64,000 bases of DNA from Glycomyces arizonensis DSM 44726 (lineage in GTDB: Bacteria; Actinomycetota; Actinomycetes; Mycobacteriales; Micromonosporaceae): the NCBI RefSeq assembly GCF_000482705.1, contig NZ_AXWO01000002.1:62001-126000 (forward strand). The letters are read 5' to 3'. Below the pieces are notes generated by a model, which saw only the letters and a program-made list of their open reading frames with translations, was not told where the DNA came from and made no database searches. Each line of letters starts with the position of its first letter. The first letter of the stretch is position 1. Of this stretch, positions 51,915 to 60,539 are shown piece by piece. The translations under genes and the position numbers were made by a program.

Positions 51915-53705
51915 ATGGCCGCGACAGTCGCCGACTACATCCTCCAACGGCTCCGCGAATGGGGCGTCGAACAGGTCTTCGGCTACCCCGGGGACGGCAT
52001 CAACGGCATCATCGCCGCCTTCGACAAGGCCGGCAACGATCCGAGGTTCGTCCAGTCCCGCCACGAGGAGATGTCCGCGTTCGAGGCCGTCGGCTACGCC
52101 AAGTTCTCCGGCCGCACCGGCGTCTGCATGGCCACCTCCGGACCCGGCGCGATCCACCTGCTCAACGGGCTCTACGACGCCAAACTCGACCACGTGCCCG
52201 TCGTCGCCGTCGTCGGCCAGGCCGCCCGCAGCGCCATGGGCGGCGCCTACCAGCAGGAGGTCGACCTCCAGGCGCTGTTCAAGGACGTCGCCTCCGAGTA
52301 CCTCGCCGAGGTCAACGTCTCCGAGCAGCTGCCCATCGCCCTCGACCGGGCCTTCCGCACCGCCGAGGCCCACCGCGCCCCGACCGCCGTCATCATCCCC
52401 GGCGACGTGCAAGAAGAACGGTACCGCCCGCCCGAGCACGAGTTCAAGCAGGTGCCCTCCTCCGAGCCCACGCACGACCACGCCCGCGTCACGCCCGACG
52501 AGCGCGACCTCGACCGCGCCGCCGAGATCCTCAACGCCGGGGAGAAGATCGCCATCCTCGCCGGCCAGGGCGCCCGCGGCGCCGCCGAGGAGCTCATGCT
52601 CGTCGCCGAGGCCGTCGACGCCGGGGTGGCCAAGGCCCTGCTCGGCAAGGACGTCCTGCCCGACGAGCTGCCGTACGTCACCGGCTCGATCGGCCTGCTC
52701 GGCACGCGCCCCAGCTACGAGCTCATGCGCGACTGCGACACGCTCCTCATCGTCGGTTCCAACATGCCCTACAGCCAGTTCCTGCCCGAGTTCGGGCAGG
52801 CGGGGGCCGTGCAGATCGACCGCGACGGCGCCATGATCGGGATGCGCTACCCCACCGAGGTCAACCTCGTCGGCGACGCGAAGGCCACGCTCGCCGCGCT
52901 GCTGCCCAAGCTCGACCGCCGCTCCAGGCACCGCTGGGCCGAGGCCGTGGAGAAGGGCGTCGCCGACTGGTGGGACACCCTCGAGAAGCAGGCCATGCTC
53001 GACGCCCACCCGGTCAACCCCATGCGCGTGGTCCACGAGCTGTCCCTGCGGATCCCCGAGGACGCCGTCGTCACCGCCGACTCCGGCTCCTCCACCAACT
53101 GGTACGCCCGCAACCTCAAGATGCGCGGCACCATGCGCGGGTCCCTGTCCGGGACGCTCGCGTCCATGGGCTGCGGCGTGCCGTACGCGATCGGCGCCAA
53201 GTTCGCCTTCCCCAGGCGCCCGGCCGTCGCCCTCGTCGGCGACGGCGCCATGCAGATGAACGGCCTCGCCGAGCTCATCACCGCCGGGCGCTACCGCAAG
53301 CTGTGGGAGGACCCGCGCCTGGTCGTGTGCGTGTTCAACAACGGCGACCTCAACCAGGTGACGTGGGAGCTGCGGGCCCTGGGCGGCGCGCCCAAGTTCG
53401 AGGAGTCGCAGTCGCTGCCGCAGATCTCCTACGCGGACTTCGCGCTCGCCATCGGCCTCGAAGGCATCGCCGTCGACGACCCCGCCGATCTCGCGGGCGC
53501 CTGGGATCGGGCGTTCGCGGCCGACAAGCCCGTCGTCCTCGACGTCCGCTGCGACCCGTCCGTGCCGCCGATCCCGCCGCACGCTACCCTCTCGCAGATC
53601 ACATCGACCACCGAAGCCCTGCTCAAGGGCGATCCCGACGCCTGGCGCGTGTTCGTCCAGGGCGCCAAGACCAAGGTCGGGGGGATGATGCCCGGCCGCG
53701 GCTAG
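51915..53705 (+). CDS. poxB: Pyruvate oxidase-type thiamine-diphosphate enzyme
   Basis: A 596-residue ThDP enzyme. The pyrimidine-binding domain has VEQVFGYPGDGINGII with the activating region around RHEEMSAFEAVGYAKFSG. The central domain is FAD-type. The PP domain carries the metal motif GDGAMQMNGLAELI...NNGDLNQVTWE. The best fit is membrane-associated pyruvate oxidase (PoxB), giving acetate and CO2. Acetolactate synthase is less likely because the motifs and neighbourhood differ. It is a single gene, 72 bp after mshB, followed by mgtC at 52 bp. Confidence 0.88.
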   Translation: MAATVADYILQRLREWGVEQVFGYPGDGINGIIAAFDKAGNDPRFVQSRHEEMSAFEAVGYAKFSGRTGVCMATSGPGAIHLLNGLYDAKLDHVPVVAVVGQAARSAMGGAYQQEVDLQALFKDVASEYLAEVNVSEQLPIALDRAFRTAEAHRAPTAVIIPGDVQEERYRPPEHEFKQVPSSEPTHDHARVTPDERDLDRAAEILNAGEKIAILAGQGARGAAEELMLVAEAVDAGVAKALLGKDVLPDELPYVTGSIGLLGTRPSYELMRDCDTLLIVGSNMPYSQFLPEFGQAGAVQIDRDGAMIGMRYPTEVNLVGDAKATLAALLPKLDRRSRHRWAEAVEKGVADWWDTLEKQAMLDAHPVNPMRVVHELSLRIPEDAVVTADSGSSTNWYARNLKMRGTMRGSLSGTLASMGCGVPYAIGAKFAFPRRPAVALVGDGAMQMNGLAELITAGRYRKLWEDPRLVVCVFNNGDLNQVTWELRALGGAPKFEESQSLPQISYADFALAIGLEGIAVDDPADLAGAWDRAFAADKPVVLDVRCDPSVPPIPPHATLSQITSTTEALLKGDPDAWRVFVQGAKTKVGGMMPGRG

Positions 53706-53757
53706 CGGCGGGGGCGCGCTCTCCGGCGCCCGAGAGACTGGAAAGACGGGAACGCAC

Positions 53758-54423
53758 ATGGGCTTCTGGGAGCAGCTCGGCCTGATGGCGCTGGCCATGG
53801 TGCTGGGCGTCCTGGTCGGCGCCGAGCGCGAGTACCAGGGCAAGGCCGCCGGGATGCGCACCCACGCGCTCATCGCCGTGGGCGCGGCCCTGTTCGTCAC
53901 CGCCGGGCGCTTCGGCTTCGGCGACGTTCCCGCCGGGACGCCCGGCGTCGACCCCGCCCGCATCGCCGCCCAGGTGGTGGCGGGCGTCGGCTTCCTCGGC
54001 GCGGGCGTCATCTTCATCCAGCGCAACCTCGTGTTCGGCATGACCACGGCCGCCTCGATCTGGGTGACCACCGCCATCGGCATGGCCTGCGCCGCCGGGC
54101 TCCCGCTGCTCGCGGCCGTCGTGACGGTCCTGCAGCTGGCCGTCGTCACCGGCCTCAACCCGATCGAGCGCGTCATCGCCCGCCACGCCCAGCACTCGGG
54201 GAAGCTGCGCCTGCACTACACCTCGACCGGCGCGCTCACCGAGGCCCTCGCCACCTGCACCGAGCAGGGCTTCACCGTCACCGAGATCAGCGCCGAGCGC
54301 GACCACGACAGCGACGAGCGCAGCACCGTCCTGACGCTGCACGGCAGGGGCGCGATGGCCGACTTGACCGCCCTGCTGAGCAAGCAGACCGGCGTCGTGG
54401 GCGTCACCTTCGAAGAACTCTGA
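53758..54423 (+). CDS. MgtC/SapB-family membrane protein
   Basis: A 221-residue protein with four to five membrane helices. The MgtC hallmarks are LVGAEREYQGKAAGMRTHALIAVGAALF, RIAAQVVAGVGFLGAGVIF and TTAASIWVTTAIGMACAAG. The C-terminal ACT-like soluble region (about 150-221) is typical. MgtC-type proteins contribute to low-Mg2+ or intracellular fitness rather than to transport. It ends 18 bp before a strong hairpin. Confidence 0.9.
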   Translation: MGFWEQLGLMALAMVLGVLVGAEREYQGKAAGMRTHALIAVGAALFVTAGRFGFGDVPAGTPGVDPARIAAQVVAGVGFLGAGVIFIQRNLVFGMTTAASIWVTTAIGMACAAGLPLLAAVVTVLQLAVVTGLNPIERVIARHAQHSGKLRLHYTSTGALTEALATCTEQGFTVTEISAERDHDSDERSTVLTLHGRGAMADLTALLSKQTGVVGVTFEEL

Positions 54424-54441
54424 CCTCCACGGGAGCGAACA

Positions 54442-54473
54442 CGACTCCGGAGCGGCTCGCCGCTCCGGAGTCG
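54442..54473. terminator. Perfect 14-bp bidirectional hairpin
   Basis: CGACTCCGGAGCGG-CTCG-CCGCTCCGGAGTCG is a perfect 14-bp stem with a 4-nt loop, midway between the convergent mgtC and catalase stops. No T-tract flanks it. It serves both genes and contrasts with the AT-rich islands used at other convergent junctions. Confidence 0.8.
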
Positions 54474-54479
54474 CGCGCT

Positions 54480-56588
54480 TCAGGCGGCGACGCCCTCGGT
54501 GCGCCTCGACCAGCAGCGGTGAGCGGCGATCGCGTCGGCGAAGGCGTCGATGAACGCCTTCGGCAGCTCGGCCCCGTGCGAGGCGACGGTGACGACGCCC
54601 TGGTCGTCGACGGTCTCGGCCCCATCGGCGTAGTCGGTGTCGATGCGGGCGGCGCGCAGCAGATCGCGGCCAGCGCCGAACGCGGCGACGGCCTTGGCGT
54701 GCTTGTAGGCCTCGGTCACGAAGTGGACGGCGCGGCCGTCGCGCGCGAGCGCGGCGACGCTGTCGGGCCCGCACGGGACCGCGACGGCGTCGTACAGGAC
54801 CGAGGCCATGGTCGGCAGTGCCCGGTCGGCCTGGACGTCGGGGCCGGAGGCGGCCCGGATGGTCCCGTCGGTGATGCCGATGACCTCGGGTATCGCGCCG
54901 CGCTCGCGCAGGGAGTGGACGAGGCGGGCGAGCCCTGCGCCGTCGACGCCGTCGGCGGCGAGGATCGCGACCTTGCGGGTCGCGCAGGAGTAGACCGGAT
55001 CGGTCAGCTGCGAGAGCGCCGGGGAGCTGCGGCCGTGGTTGGGCCTGCCGGCCTCGGTCGGGGCCGGCACGCCGATGCCCTCGGCGACCCTGGAGGCCAG
55101 GTCGAGGTCGACGTGGCGCAGCTGGTCGACGACGCGGGCGCGGATGTCGCGGTCGGTGACCTTGCCGAGTTCGAACCGGTAGGCGGCGACGATGTGCTCG
55201 GCCTCGACCTTGGTCATGGAGTTCCAGAACAGCGTGGCCTGGCTGTAGAAGTCCTTGAAGCTCTCCGCGCGCGCCCGGATCTTGGTCCCCTCGACCTTCT
55301 CGGTGTAGTGCGTGTAGGAGCCCGCCTCGCCCGGATGCGGGTAGTCGGCGCTGATCGAGTTCTTGCTGTAGGAGGTCGCCGAGGTGTGGACGCGGTGCTG
55401 GCCGTAGCCGTCGCGCTGGTCGTTGTGGACCTCGGCGAGGGGCCGGTTGACCGGCAGCTGCGCGAAGTTCGGGCCGCCGAGGCGGATCAGCTGCGTGTCC
55501 AGGTACGAGAAGTTGCGGGCCTGGAGCAGCGGGTCGTTGGTGAAGTCGATGCCCGGTACGACGTTCGCGGTGTGGAACGCGACCTGCTCGGTCTCGGCGA
55601 AGAAGTTGTCGGGGTTGCGGTTGAGCGTCAGCTTCCCGACCGGCCGGACCGGCACCTGCTCCTCGGGGATGATCTTGGTGGCGTCGAGCAGGTCGAAGTC
55701 GAACGCGAACTCGTCCTCCTCGGGGACGAGCTGCACGCCCAGCTCCCATTCGGGGAAGGCCCCGGCCTCGATGGCGTCCCACAGGTCGCGGCGATTGTAG
55801 TCGGCGTCGGCGCCCGCCACCTTCTGCACCTCGTCCCAGATCAGCGAGTGGGTGCCGAGCGTGGGCGTCCAGTGGAACTTGACGAAGGTCCCGTGCCCGG
55901 CCGCGTCGACCAGGCGGAAGGTGTGGACGCCGAAGCCCTGCATCATCCGGTAGCTTCGCGGCAGCGCCCGGTCGGACATGAGCCACATGATCGTGTGGAG
56001 CGTCTCGGGCTGGAGCGACACGAAGTCCCACAGCGTGTCGTGCGCGGAGGCGGCCTGCGGGATCTCGTTCTTCGGCTCGGGCTTGACGGCGTGGACGAAG
56101 TCGGGGAACTTCGCGCCGTCCTGGATGAAGAACACCGGGAAGTTGTTGCCGACGAGGTCGTAGTTGCCCTGCTCGGTGTAGAACTTCGTCGCGAAGCCGC
56201 GCACGTCGCGGACGGTGTCGGACGAGCCGCGGGACCCGGCGACGGTGGAGAACCGGACGAACACCGGCGTGGTCTTGCCCGGGTCGGTGAGGAACGAGGC
56301 GGCCGTGTACTCGGACAGCCAGGAGTCGTAGGGCCTGAACTCGCCGTAGGCGGCCGCCCCGCGGGCGTGGACGACGCGCTCGGGGATGCGCTCGTGGTCG
56401 AAATGGGTGATCTTCTCCCGGACGTGGAAGTCCTCCATCAGGGTCGGGCCGCGCTCGCCCGCGGAGAGGGAGTCGTCGGTGTGGTCGACCCTGACGCCCT
56501 GCTGCGTCGTCAGTGCCTGGTCGTCATCGACGGCCCGATCGCGGTCGAGTTGCCGGTCTTTGCTGTCGCGGGCTTCGCGGTCCTGCAT
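54480..56588 (-). CDS. katE: Large-subunit catalase with C-terminal DJ-1/PfpI-like domain
   Basis: A 702-residue clade 2 (HPII-type) haem catalase. The distal His is in [14 protein letters not shown], the Asn in [14 protein letters not shown], and the proximal tyrosine region in [18 protein letters not shown]. The C-terminal 150 residues ([16 protein letters not shown] onward) are the class I glutamine-amidotransferase/DJ-1-like domain typical of large catalases. I chose the ATG at 56588 because GGAGG lies 8 nt upstream; an ATG 15 nt earlier contains that site. It decomposes H2O2. It stands alone between the hairpin and the tRNA. Confidence 0.95.
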   Translation of the reverse strand: MQDREARDSKDRQLDRDRAVDDDQALTTQQGVRVDHTDDSLSAGERGPTLMEDFHVREKITHFDHERIPERVVHARGAAAYGEFRPYDSWLSEYTAASFLTDPGKTTPVFVRFSTVAGSRGSSDTVRDVRGFATKFYTEQGNYDLVGNNFPVFFIQDGAKFPDFVHAVKPEPKNEIPQAASAHDTLWDFVSLQPETLHTIMWLMSDRALPRSYRMMQGFGVHTFRLVDAAGHGTFVKFHWTPTLGTHSLIWDEVQKVAGADADYNRRDLWDAIEAGAFPEWELGVQLVPEEDEFAFDFDLLDATKIIPEEQVPVRPVGKLTLNRNPDNFFAETEQVAFHTANVVPGIDFTNDPLLQARNFSYLDTQLIRLGGPNFAQLPVNRPLAEVHNDQRDGYGQHRVHTSATSYSKNSISADYPHPGEAGSYTHYTEKVEGTKIRARAESFKDFYSQATLFWNSMTKVEAEHIVAAYRFELGKVTDRDIRARVVDQLRHVDLDLASRVAEGIGVPAPTEAGRPNHGRSSPALSQLTDPVYSCATRKVAILAADGVDGAGLARLVHSLRERGAIPEVIGITDGTIRAASGPDVQADRALPTMASVLYDAVAVPCGPDSVAALARDGRAVHFVTEAYKHAKAVAAFGAGRDLLRAARIDTDYADGAETVDDQGVVTVASHGAELPKAFIDAFADAIAAHRCWSRRTEGVAA

Positions 56589-56824
56589 GGCAAGCGCCTC
56601 CATCGTTCCTGTGCGGACGCGGGCGATACCCCGATTCGCCCGCGGCAAACGCCGGACGCGCACAGCGATGCCCGCCGAGGGTTTCGGGAGGCCTGAGCAG
56701 GGGCCGGGAGCCGAGGCGGACCGGCTCGGCGAGGCGGCGTTCCGCAGGGGGAGTGCGACCAGCGCCGCTCCGAACCGCCCCGGACAGCAAAATGGCCCGC
56801 CGATGGTGCTCTGACCTGCGGGCA

Positions 56825-56901
56825 TGGCGCGCCAGGCAGGATTCGAACCTGCGACCGTCGGATTAGAAGTCCGGTGCTCTATCCAGCTGAGCTACTGGCG
56901 C
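56825..56901 (-). tRNA. tRNA-Arg (UCU)
   Basis: Read on the minus strand, 77 nt fold as a complete cloverleaf: acceptor GCGCCAG pairs with CTGGCGC, anticodon loop CTTCTAA gives UCU, and the T-arm is GCAGG-TTCGAAT-CCTGC. The CCA end is encoded. The T-loop has the canonical TTCGAAT. It decodes the rare AGA codon. The anticodon stem has one C/A mismatch at the first pair, otherwise normal. Confidence 0.95.
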
Positions 56902-57288
56902 CCGGCGGGGTCTTCATGCGGACGCCGCGCCAGCGCAAGAATACCCGCCGACGGCGGGCACACGGATACGGGGCGTCGGAAGAACACCCCAAATGATTCT
57001 TCACGACGCCCCGGAATTGCTGACCCAAGTCAATGGATAGTCTCCCCCCGCGCGAGTGTCAAGCGCCGCGCCGCGTGTTGTCGCCAAGTTGTTACCAAGG
57101 CCAAAGTGGGAAGACGCTCGCCTCCGCTCGGGAAACGCTTGCGGCCCTTGGCGAGCCGGAACAGGACCACGATGACGCCACTGCGGCTCCCGCTCGGGCC
57201 GAACGGCATCGGGCGCCGGAGATGGCGCGAGGCCACCGGGTGGGGACGTTGTGTCACACTGGCCTCAGACGATCGGTTAGGAGCGGGC
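56902..57288. other. Gap upstream of the tRNA and the M48 gene
   Basis: A 387-bp region between the 5' end of tRNA-Arg (-) and the M48 gene (+). It is AT-richer near 56980-57060, where promoters are likely. I find no gene, repeat or strong hairpin. No 3'-end duplication of the tRNA is visible on either side, so there is no sign of an integrated element at this tRNA. Confidence 0.4.
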
Positions 57289-58299
57289 ATGTCCGACCAG
57301 CAGCCATCCACCCCCAGCGGCGGTCCAGTCGAGCCACGCGAGTCGCCCCGGGAACCGGTGGTCTTGCGCGGCATCTCCACCAGGGCCTGGGAGCACCCGG
57401 CCGACCGGGGAGCGCTGGTCGCCCTCCGCGAGCTGCGCGGCTTCGACATCGTGCTCCGCAAGCTCTCCGGCCTGGTCTCCGAGCGCGCCCTGCGCCTGAC
57501 CTTCCTCGGCTCGGCCATCAAGGTCGACCGCCACCAGTACGCGCGCGTCCACGAGGCCTATCTCTCCGTCGCCGCCACCCTCGACGTCGAGGGCGAGCTG
57601 CCCGAGCTCTACATCACCCGCAACCCCGACCTCGGCGGGATGTGCATCGGCATCGACAAGCCGATGATCGTCGTCAACTCCGGCTCCCTCGACGTCCTCG
57701 ACGAGACCGAGCTGCGCTTCCTGCTCGCCCACGAGCTCGGCCACGCCCTGTCCGGGCACGGCCTGTACCGCACGCTCTTGATGGTGCTGCTGCGCCTGAC
57801 CACCTCGGTGGCGTGGATCCCCGTCGGCGTCGTCGGCCTGCGCGTCATCACCGCCGCCCTGTCCGAGTGGAGCCGCAAGTCCGAGCTCTCGGCCGACCGC
57901 GCCGGGGCGCTCGCCGTCCAGGACCCCGCGGCCGCCATCCGCGTCATGGCCAAGATGGCCGGCGGCGGCGATCTGTCCGATGTGGATACCGCCGCGTTCC
58001 TGGCGCAGGCGGGGGAGTTCGAGACCTCGGGCGACCTTCGCGACAGCTTCCTCAAGCTCATGCTGCTCGAGCAGCGCAGCCACGACTTCTCGGTGGCCCG
58101 CGCCGCCTCTCTCAAGCAGTGGATCGACGAGGGCGAGTACCGCGAATACCTCGCCGGGGACTACCCCAGGCGCGAGGGCGACGCCGACGCCTCCATCTCC
58201 GCCGAGGCCAAGGCCGCCGCCAAGTCCTACAAGGACGTCTTCGAGACCTCCGGCGACCCGCTCGCCAAGCTGCTGCGCAAGCTCCGCGACAGCTTCTGA
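57289..58299 (+). CDS. M48-family membrane zinc metalloprotease
   Basis: A 336-residue M48 (Ste24/HtpX-like) peptidase. The zinc site is FLLAHELGHALSGH, with the third ligand in ELSADRAGALAVQD. Hydrophobic segments around residues 160-195 follow the active site. The N-terminal LRELRGFDIVLRKLSGLVSERALRL region resembles peptidases of the actinobacterial M48 group. The ATG at 57289 follows AGGAGCGGGC. It ends just before a bidirectional hairpin. Confidence 0.88.
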   Translation: MSDQQPSTPSGGPVEPRESPREPVVLRGISTRAWEHPADRGALVALRELRGFDIVLRKLSGLVSERALRLTFLGSAIKVDRHQYARVHEAYLSVAATLDVEGELPELYITRNPDLGGMCIGIDKPMIVVNSGSLDVLDETELRFLLAHELGHALSGHGLYRTLLMVLLRLTTSVAWIPVGVVGLRVITAALSEWSRKSELSADRAGALAVQDPAAAIRVMAKMAGGGDLSDVDTAAFLAQAGEFETSGDLRDSFLKLMLLEQRSHDFSVARAASLKQWIDEGEYREYLAGDYPRREGDADASISAEAKAAAKSYKDVFETSGDPLAKLLRKLRDSF

Positions 58300-58309
58300 G
58301 ACGACGCTG

Positions 58310-58343
58310 AGGGCTCCGCGGCGCAGCGCCCCGCCGGAGCCCT
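58310..58343. terminator. Bidirectional hairpin between M48 and M20 genes
   Basis: AGGGCTCCG (58310-58318) and CGGAGCCCT (58335-58343) pair perfectly over 9 bp, with additional GC pairing inside the loop. It lies 10 bp after the M48 stop and abuts the dipeptidase stop. Its mate is the 14-bp hairpin at 54442. Confidence 0.7.
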
Positions 58344-59684
58344 TCAGCGCCTGAGCTTCTCCAACAGCAGCGCCTCGGCGACGCAGACCCGCTCGAACAT
58401 GACCAGATCGAGCGACTCGTTGGGGCCGTGCGGGTTCGACAGCTGGTCCTCCACGCCGGTCACCAGAATCGCCGCCTCGGGGAACAGCTCCTGGAACGTG
58501 GCGATCATCGGGATCGAGCCGCCGATGCCGATCTCCACCGGCGCCGTCCCCTCCCACGCCTCGGCGAACGCCGCACGGGCCGCGTCGAACGCCGGGCCCG
58601 TCGAGTCGATCACGCACGGGTCGCCCATGCCCGCCTCCGGCGCGATCCGCACCTCGGCGCCCCACGGGGCGTGCGCCTCCAAGTGCTCCCGGACCGCCTT
58701 GACCGCGTTCGCGGCGCTGTCGCCCGGCGCCAGCCGGAACGAGACCTTCGCGCGCGCCGTCGGCTGGAGCGCGTTCGCCGCCTCGGCCGCGCCCGGGCAG
58801 TCGATGCCCAGCACCGTCGCGGTCGGCTTCGTCCACAGCCGGTCGGTCAGCCGCCCGCTCCCGATGAACTCGGCGCCGCCGAGCATCCCGGCCTCGGCGC
58901 GGAGCTGCTCCTCGTCATAGTCCAGCTCGGCGGCCTCGCCCGAGACCAGCCCCTCGACGGCCACGTCGCCTTCGTCGTCGTGCAGGGTCGCGAGCAGGCG
59001 ACACAGCGCCGTCAGCGCGTCGGGGACGGCCCCGCCGTGGATGCCGGAGTGCACCGCGCCGGTCAGCACCGCCGTCTCCACGTAGACGTTGATCACCCCG
59101 CGCAGGGACGTGGTGAGCGCCGGGACGTCGGTGCGCCAGTTCGTCGAGTCGGCGATGACCACGACGTCGGCGGCCAGCTCGGTGCGGTACTCGCGCAGCA
59201 GCGCCTCCAAGGTGGGGGAGCCGAACTCCTCCTCGCCCTCGATGAGGAGCTTCACGCCCACCGGCGGCCTGCCGCCGTGGGCCCGCAGCGCCGCCAGGTG
59301 CGCCATGACCCCGGCCTTGTCGTCGGCGACGCCGCGCCCGTACAGGCGCCCGCCGCGCTCGACCGGCTCGAACGGGTCGTCCTGGCGCCACAGCGCCAGG
59401 TCCCCGACGGGCTGGACGTCCTGGTGGGCGTACAGCAGTACCGTCGGCTGCCCTTCGGGGGCCGGGAAGTGCGCCAGCACGCTCGGCTGCCCGCCGTCGT
59501 GCCGCACCTGCCTGACCGTGGCGGCCCCGGCCTCCGCCAGGAGCCGCTGCACTTCGCCTGCGCCCCGGCGGACCGGCTCGTGGTCGAACCCGTCGAAGGC
59601 GATCCCGGGGATCCGCACCAGCTGCTCCAGGTCGGCGCGCACGCCCGGCATCGCGGCGCGCACCGCATTCACGACATCGCTCAT
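58344..59684 (-). CDS. M20-family dipeptidase/metallopeptidase
   Basis: A 446-residue M20 zinc peptidase. Metal ligands are in LYAHQDVQPVGD, GVADDKAGVM, and EGEEEFGSP, with a dimerisation domain in the middle and the terminal HGPNESL motif. It hydrolyses short peptides or N-acyl dipeptides; the substrate is not clear. The ATG at 59684 follows a TATCAT box by 8 nt. It is divergent from the SURF1-like gene with 36 bp between. Confidence 0.92.
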   Translation of the reverse strand: MSDVVNAVRAAMPGVRADLEQLVRIPGIAFDGFDHEPVRRGAGEVQRLLAEAGAATVRQVRHDGGQPSVLAHFPAPEGQPTVLLYAHQDVQPVGDLALWRQDDPFEPVERGGRLYGRGVADDKAGVMAHLAALRAHGGRPPVGVKLLIEGEEEFGSPTLEALLREYRTELAADVVVIADSTNWRTDVPALTTSLRGVINVYVETAVLTGAVHSGIHGGAVPDALTALCRLLATLHDDEGDVAVEGLVSGEAAELDYDEEQLRAEAGMLGGAEFIGSGRLTDRLWTKPTATVLGIDCPGAAEAANALQPTARAKVSFRLAPGDSAANAVKAVREHLEAHAPWGAEVRIAPEAGMGDPCVIDSTGPAFDAARAAFAEAWEGTAPVEIGIGGSIPMIATFQELFPEAAILVTGVEDQLSNPHGPNESLDLVMFERVCVAEALLLEKLRR

Positions 59685-59720
59685 GGGAGGCAATGATAGG
59701 CCCGGACTAGACTCGGCGGC

Positions 59721-60539
59721 GTGTTGGAGCGATATCGGTTCTTGGCCTCCGCCCGCTGGCTGGGGCTCACCGCCGCCGCGATCTGCGCGGTGGTGGTGTG
59801 CGCGCTGCTGTCGCAGTGGCAGTGGGGTCGCGCCGAGCAGCGCGCCGAGGCCAACGCCAGGATCGAGGCGGCCGACGACCCGGCCGCGCTCGACGACGTC
59901 CTGGCCGCCGGTGCCGCGCTCGACGACGACGACCGCTGGACGCTCGTCGAGGCCACCGGCACCTTCGACCCCGCGAACGAGATCGTGCTGCGCGCGCGCA
60001 CCAACGACGGCGTCAACGGCTTCGAGATCGTCACCCCGCTCATCCTCGACGACGGCACCGCGCTGCTGGTGAACCGCGGCTTCATCGCCCGGAGCGCCAC
60101 CGGCGACGTCCCCGACCACCCGGCCGCCCCCGCCGGTGCGACCACCGTCGTCGGCCGCGTCTTCGAGAGCGAGCCCTCGGGCGGCGAGGTCACCGAGGAG
60201 GACGGCGTCCTCTCCAGCAGGCGCCTCAGCCTCGACCAGCTCGGCCCCCATCTCGGCTACGAGCTGCGCGGCGCCTGGATCGGCCTGCTCGAACCGCCCG
60301 AGGGCCTCCAGCCGCTTCAGACGCCCTCGTTCCGCGCCTGGCAGAACTACTCCTACACCGTCCAGTGGGCGCTGTTCGCGGTGATGATCCCGGTCGGCTG
60401 GGTGGTCCTGGTCCGCCGCGAGCTGCGCGGCGACGACAAGGCCGATCCCGGCCCCGAGGACGAAGACGAGGACGACCCCGATACCGAGGCCGAGCCGGTC
60501 AGTCGTCCCCGAACTGGATCTCCTTCGACGGCGTCGTGA
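59721..60539 (+). CDS. SURF1-family cytochrome oxidase assembly protein
   Basis: A 272-residue protein with an N-terminal membrane helix (about 12-32), an outer domain containing GTFDPANEIVLRARTNDGVNGFEIVTPL and LLVNRGFIARS, and a second helix (about 212-232) followed by an acidic tail. These match SURF1/Shy1, needed to assemble cytochrome aa3 oxidase. The GTG at 59721 has a TAGACT box 7 nt upstream. It overlaps the convergent PBP gene by 41 bp. Confidence 0.88.
   Translation: MLERYRFLASARWLGLTAAAICAVVVCALLSQWQWGRAEQRAEANARIEAADDPAALDDVLAAGAALDDDDRWTLVEATGTFDPANEIVLRARTNDGVNGFEIVTPLILDDGTALLVNRGFIARSATGDVPDHPAAPAGATTVVGRVFESEPSGGEVTEEDGVLSSRRLSLDQLGPHLGYELRGAWIGLLEPPEGLQPLQTPSFRAWQNYSYTVQWALFAVMIPVGWVVLVRRELRGDDKADPGPEDEDEDDPDTEAEPVSRPRTGSPSTAS

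Noticed and set aside
56825-56901. tRNA-Arg as an integration site
   Set aside because: No second copy of the tRNA 3' end and no integrase on either side; the flanking genes look like ordinary chromosome.
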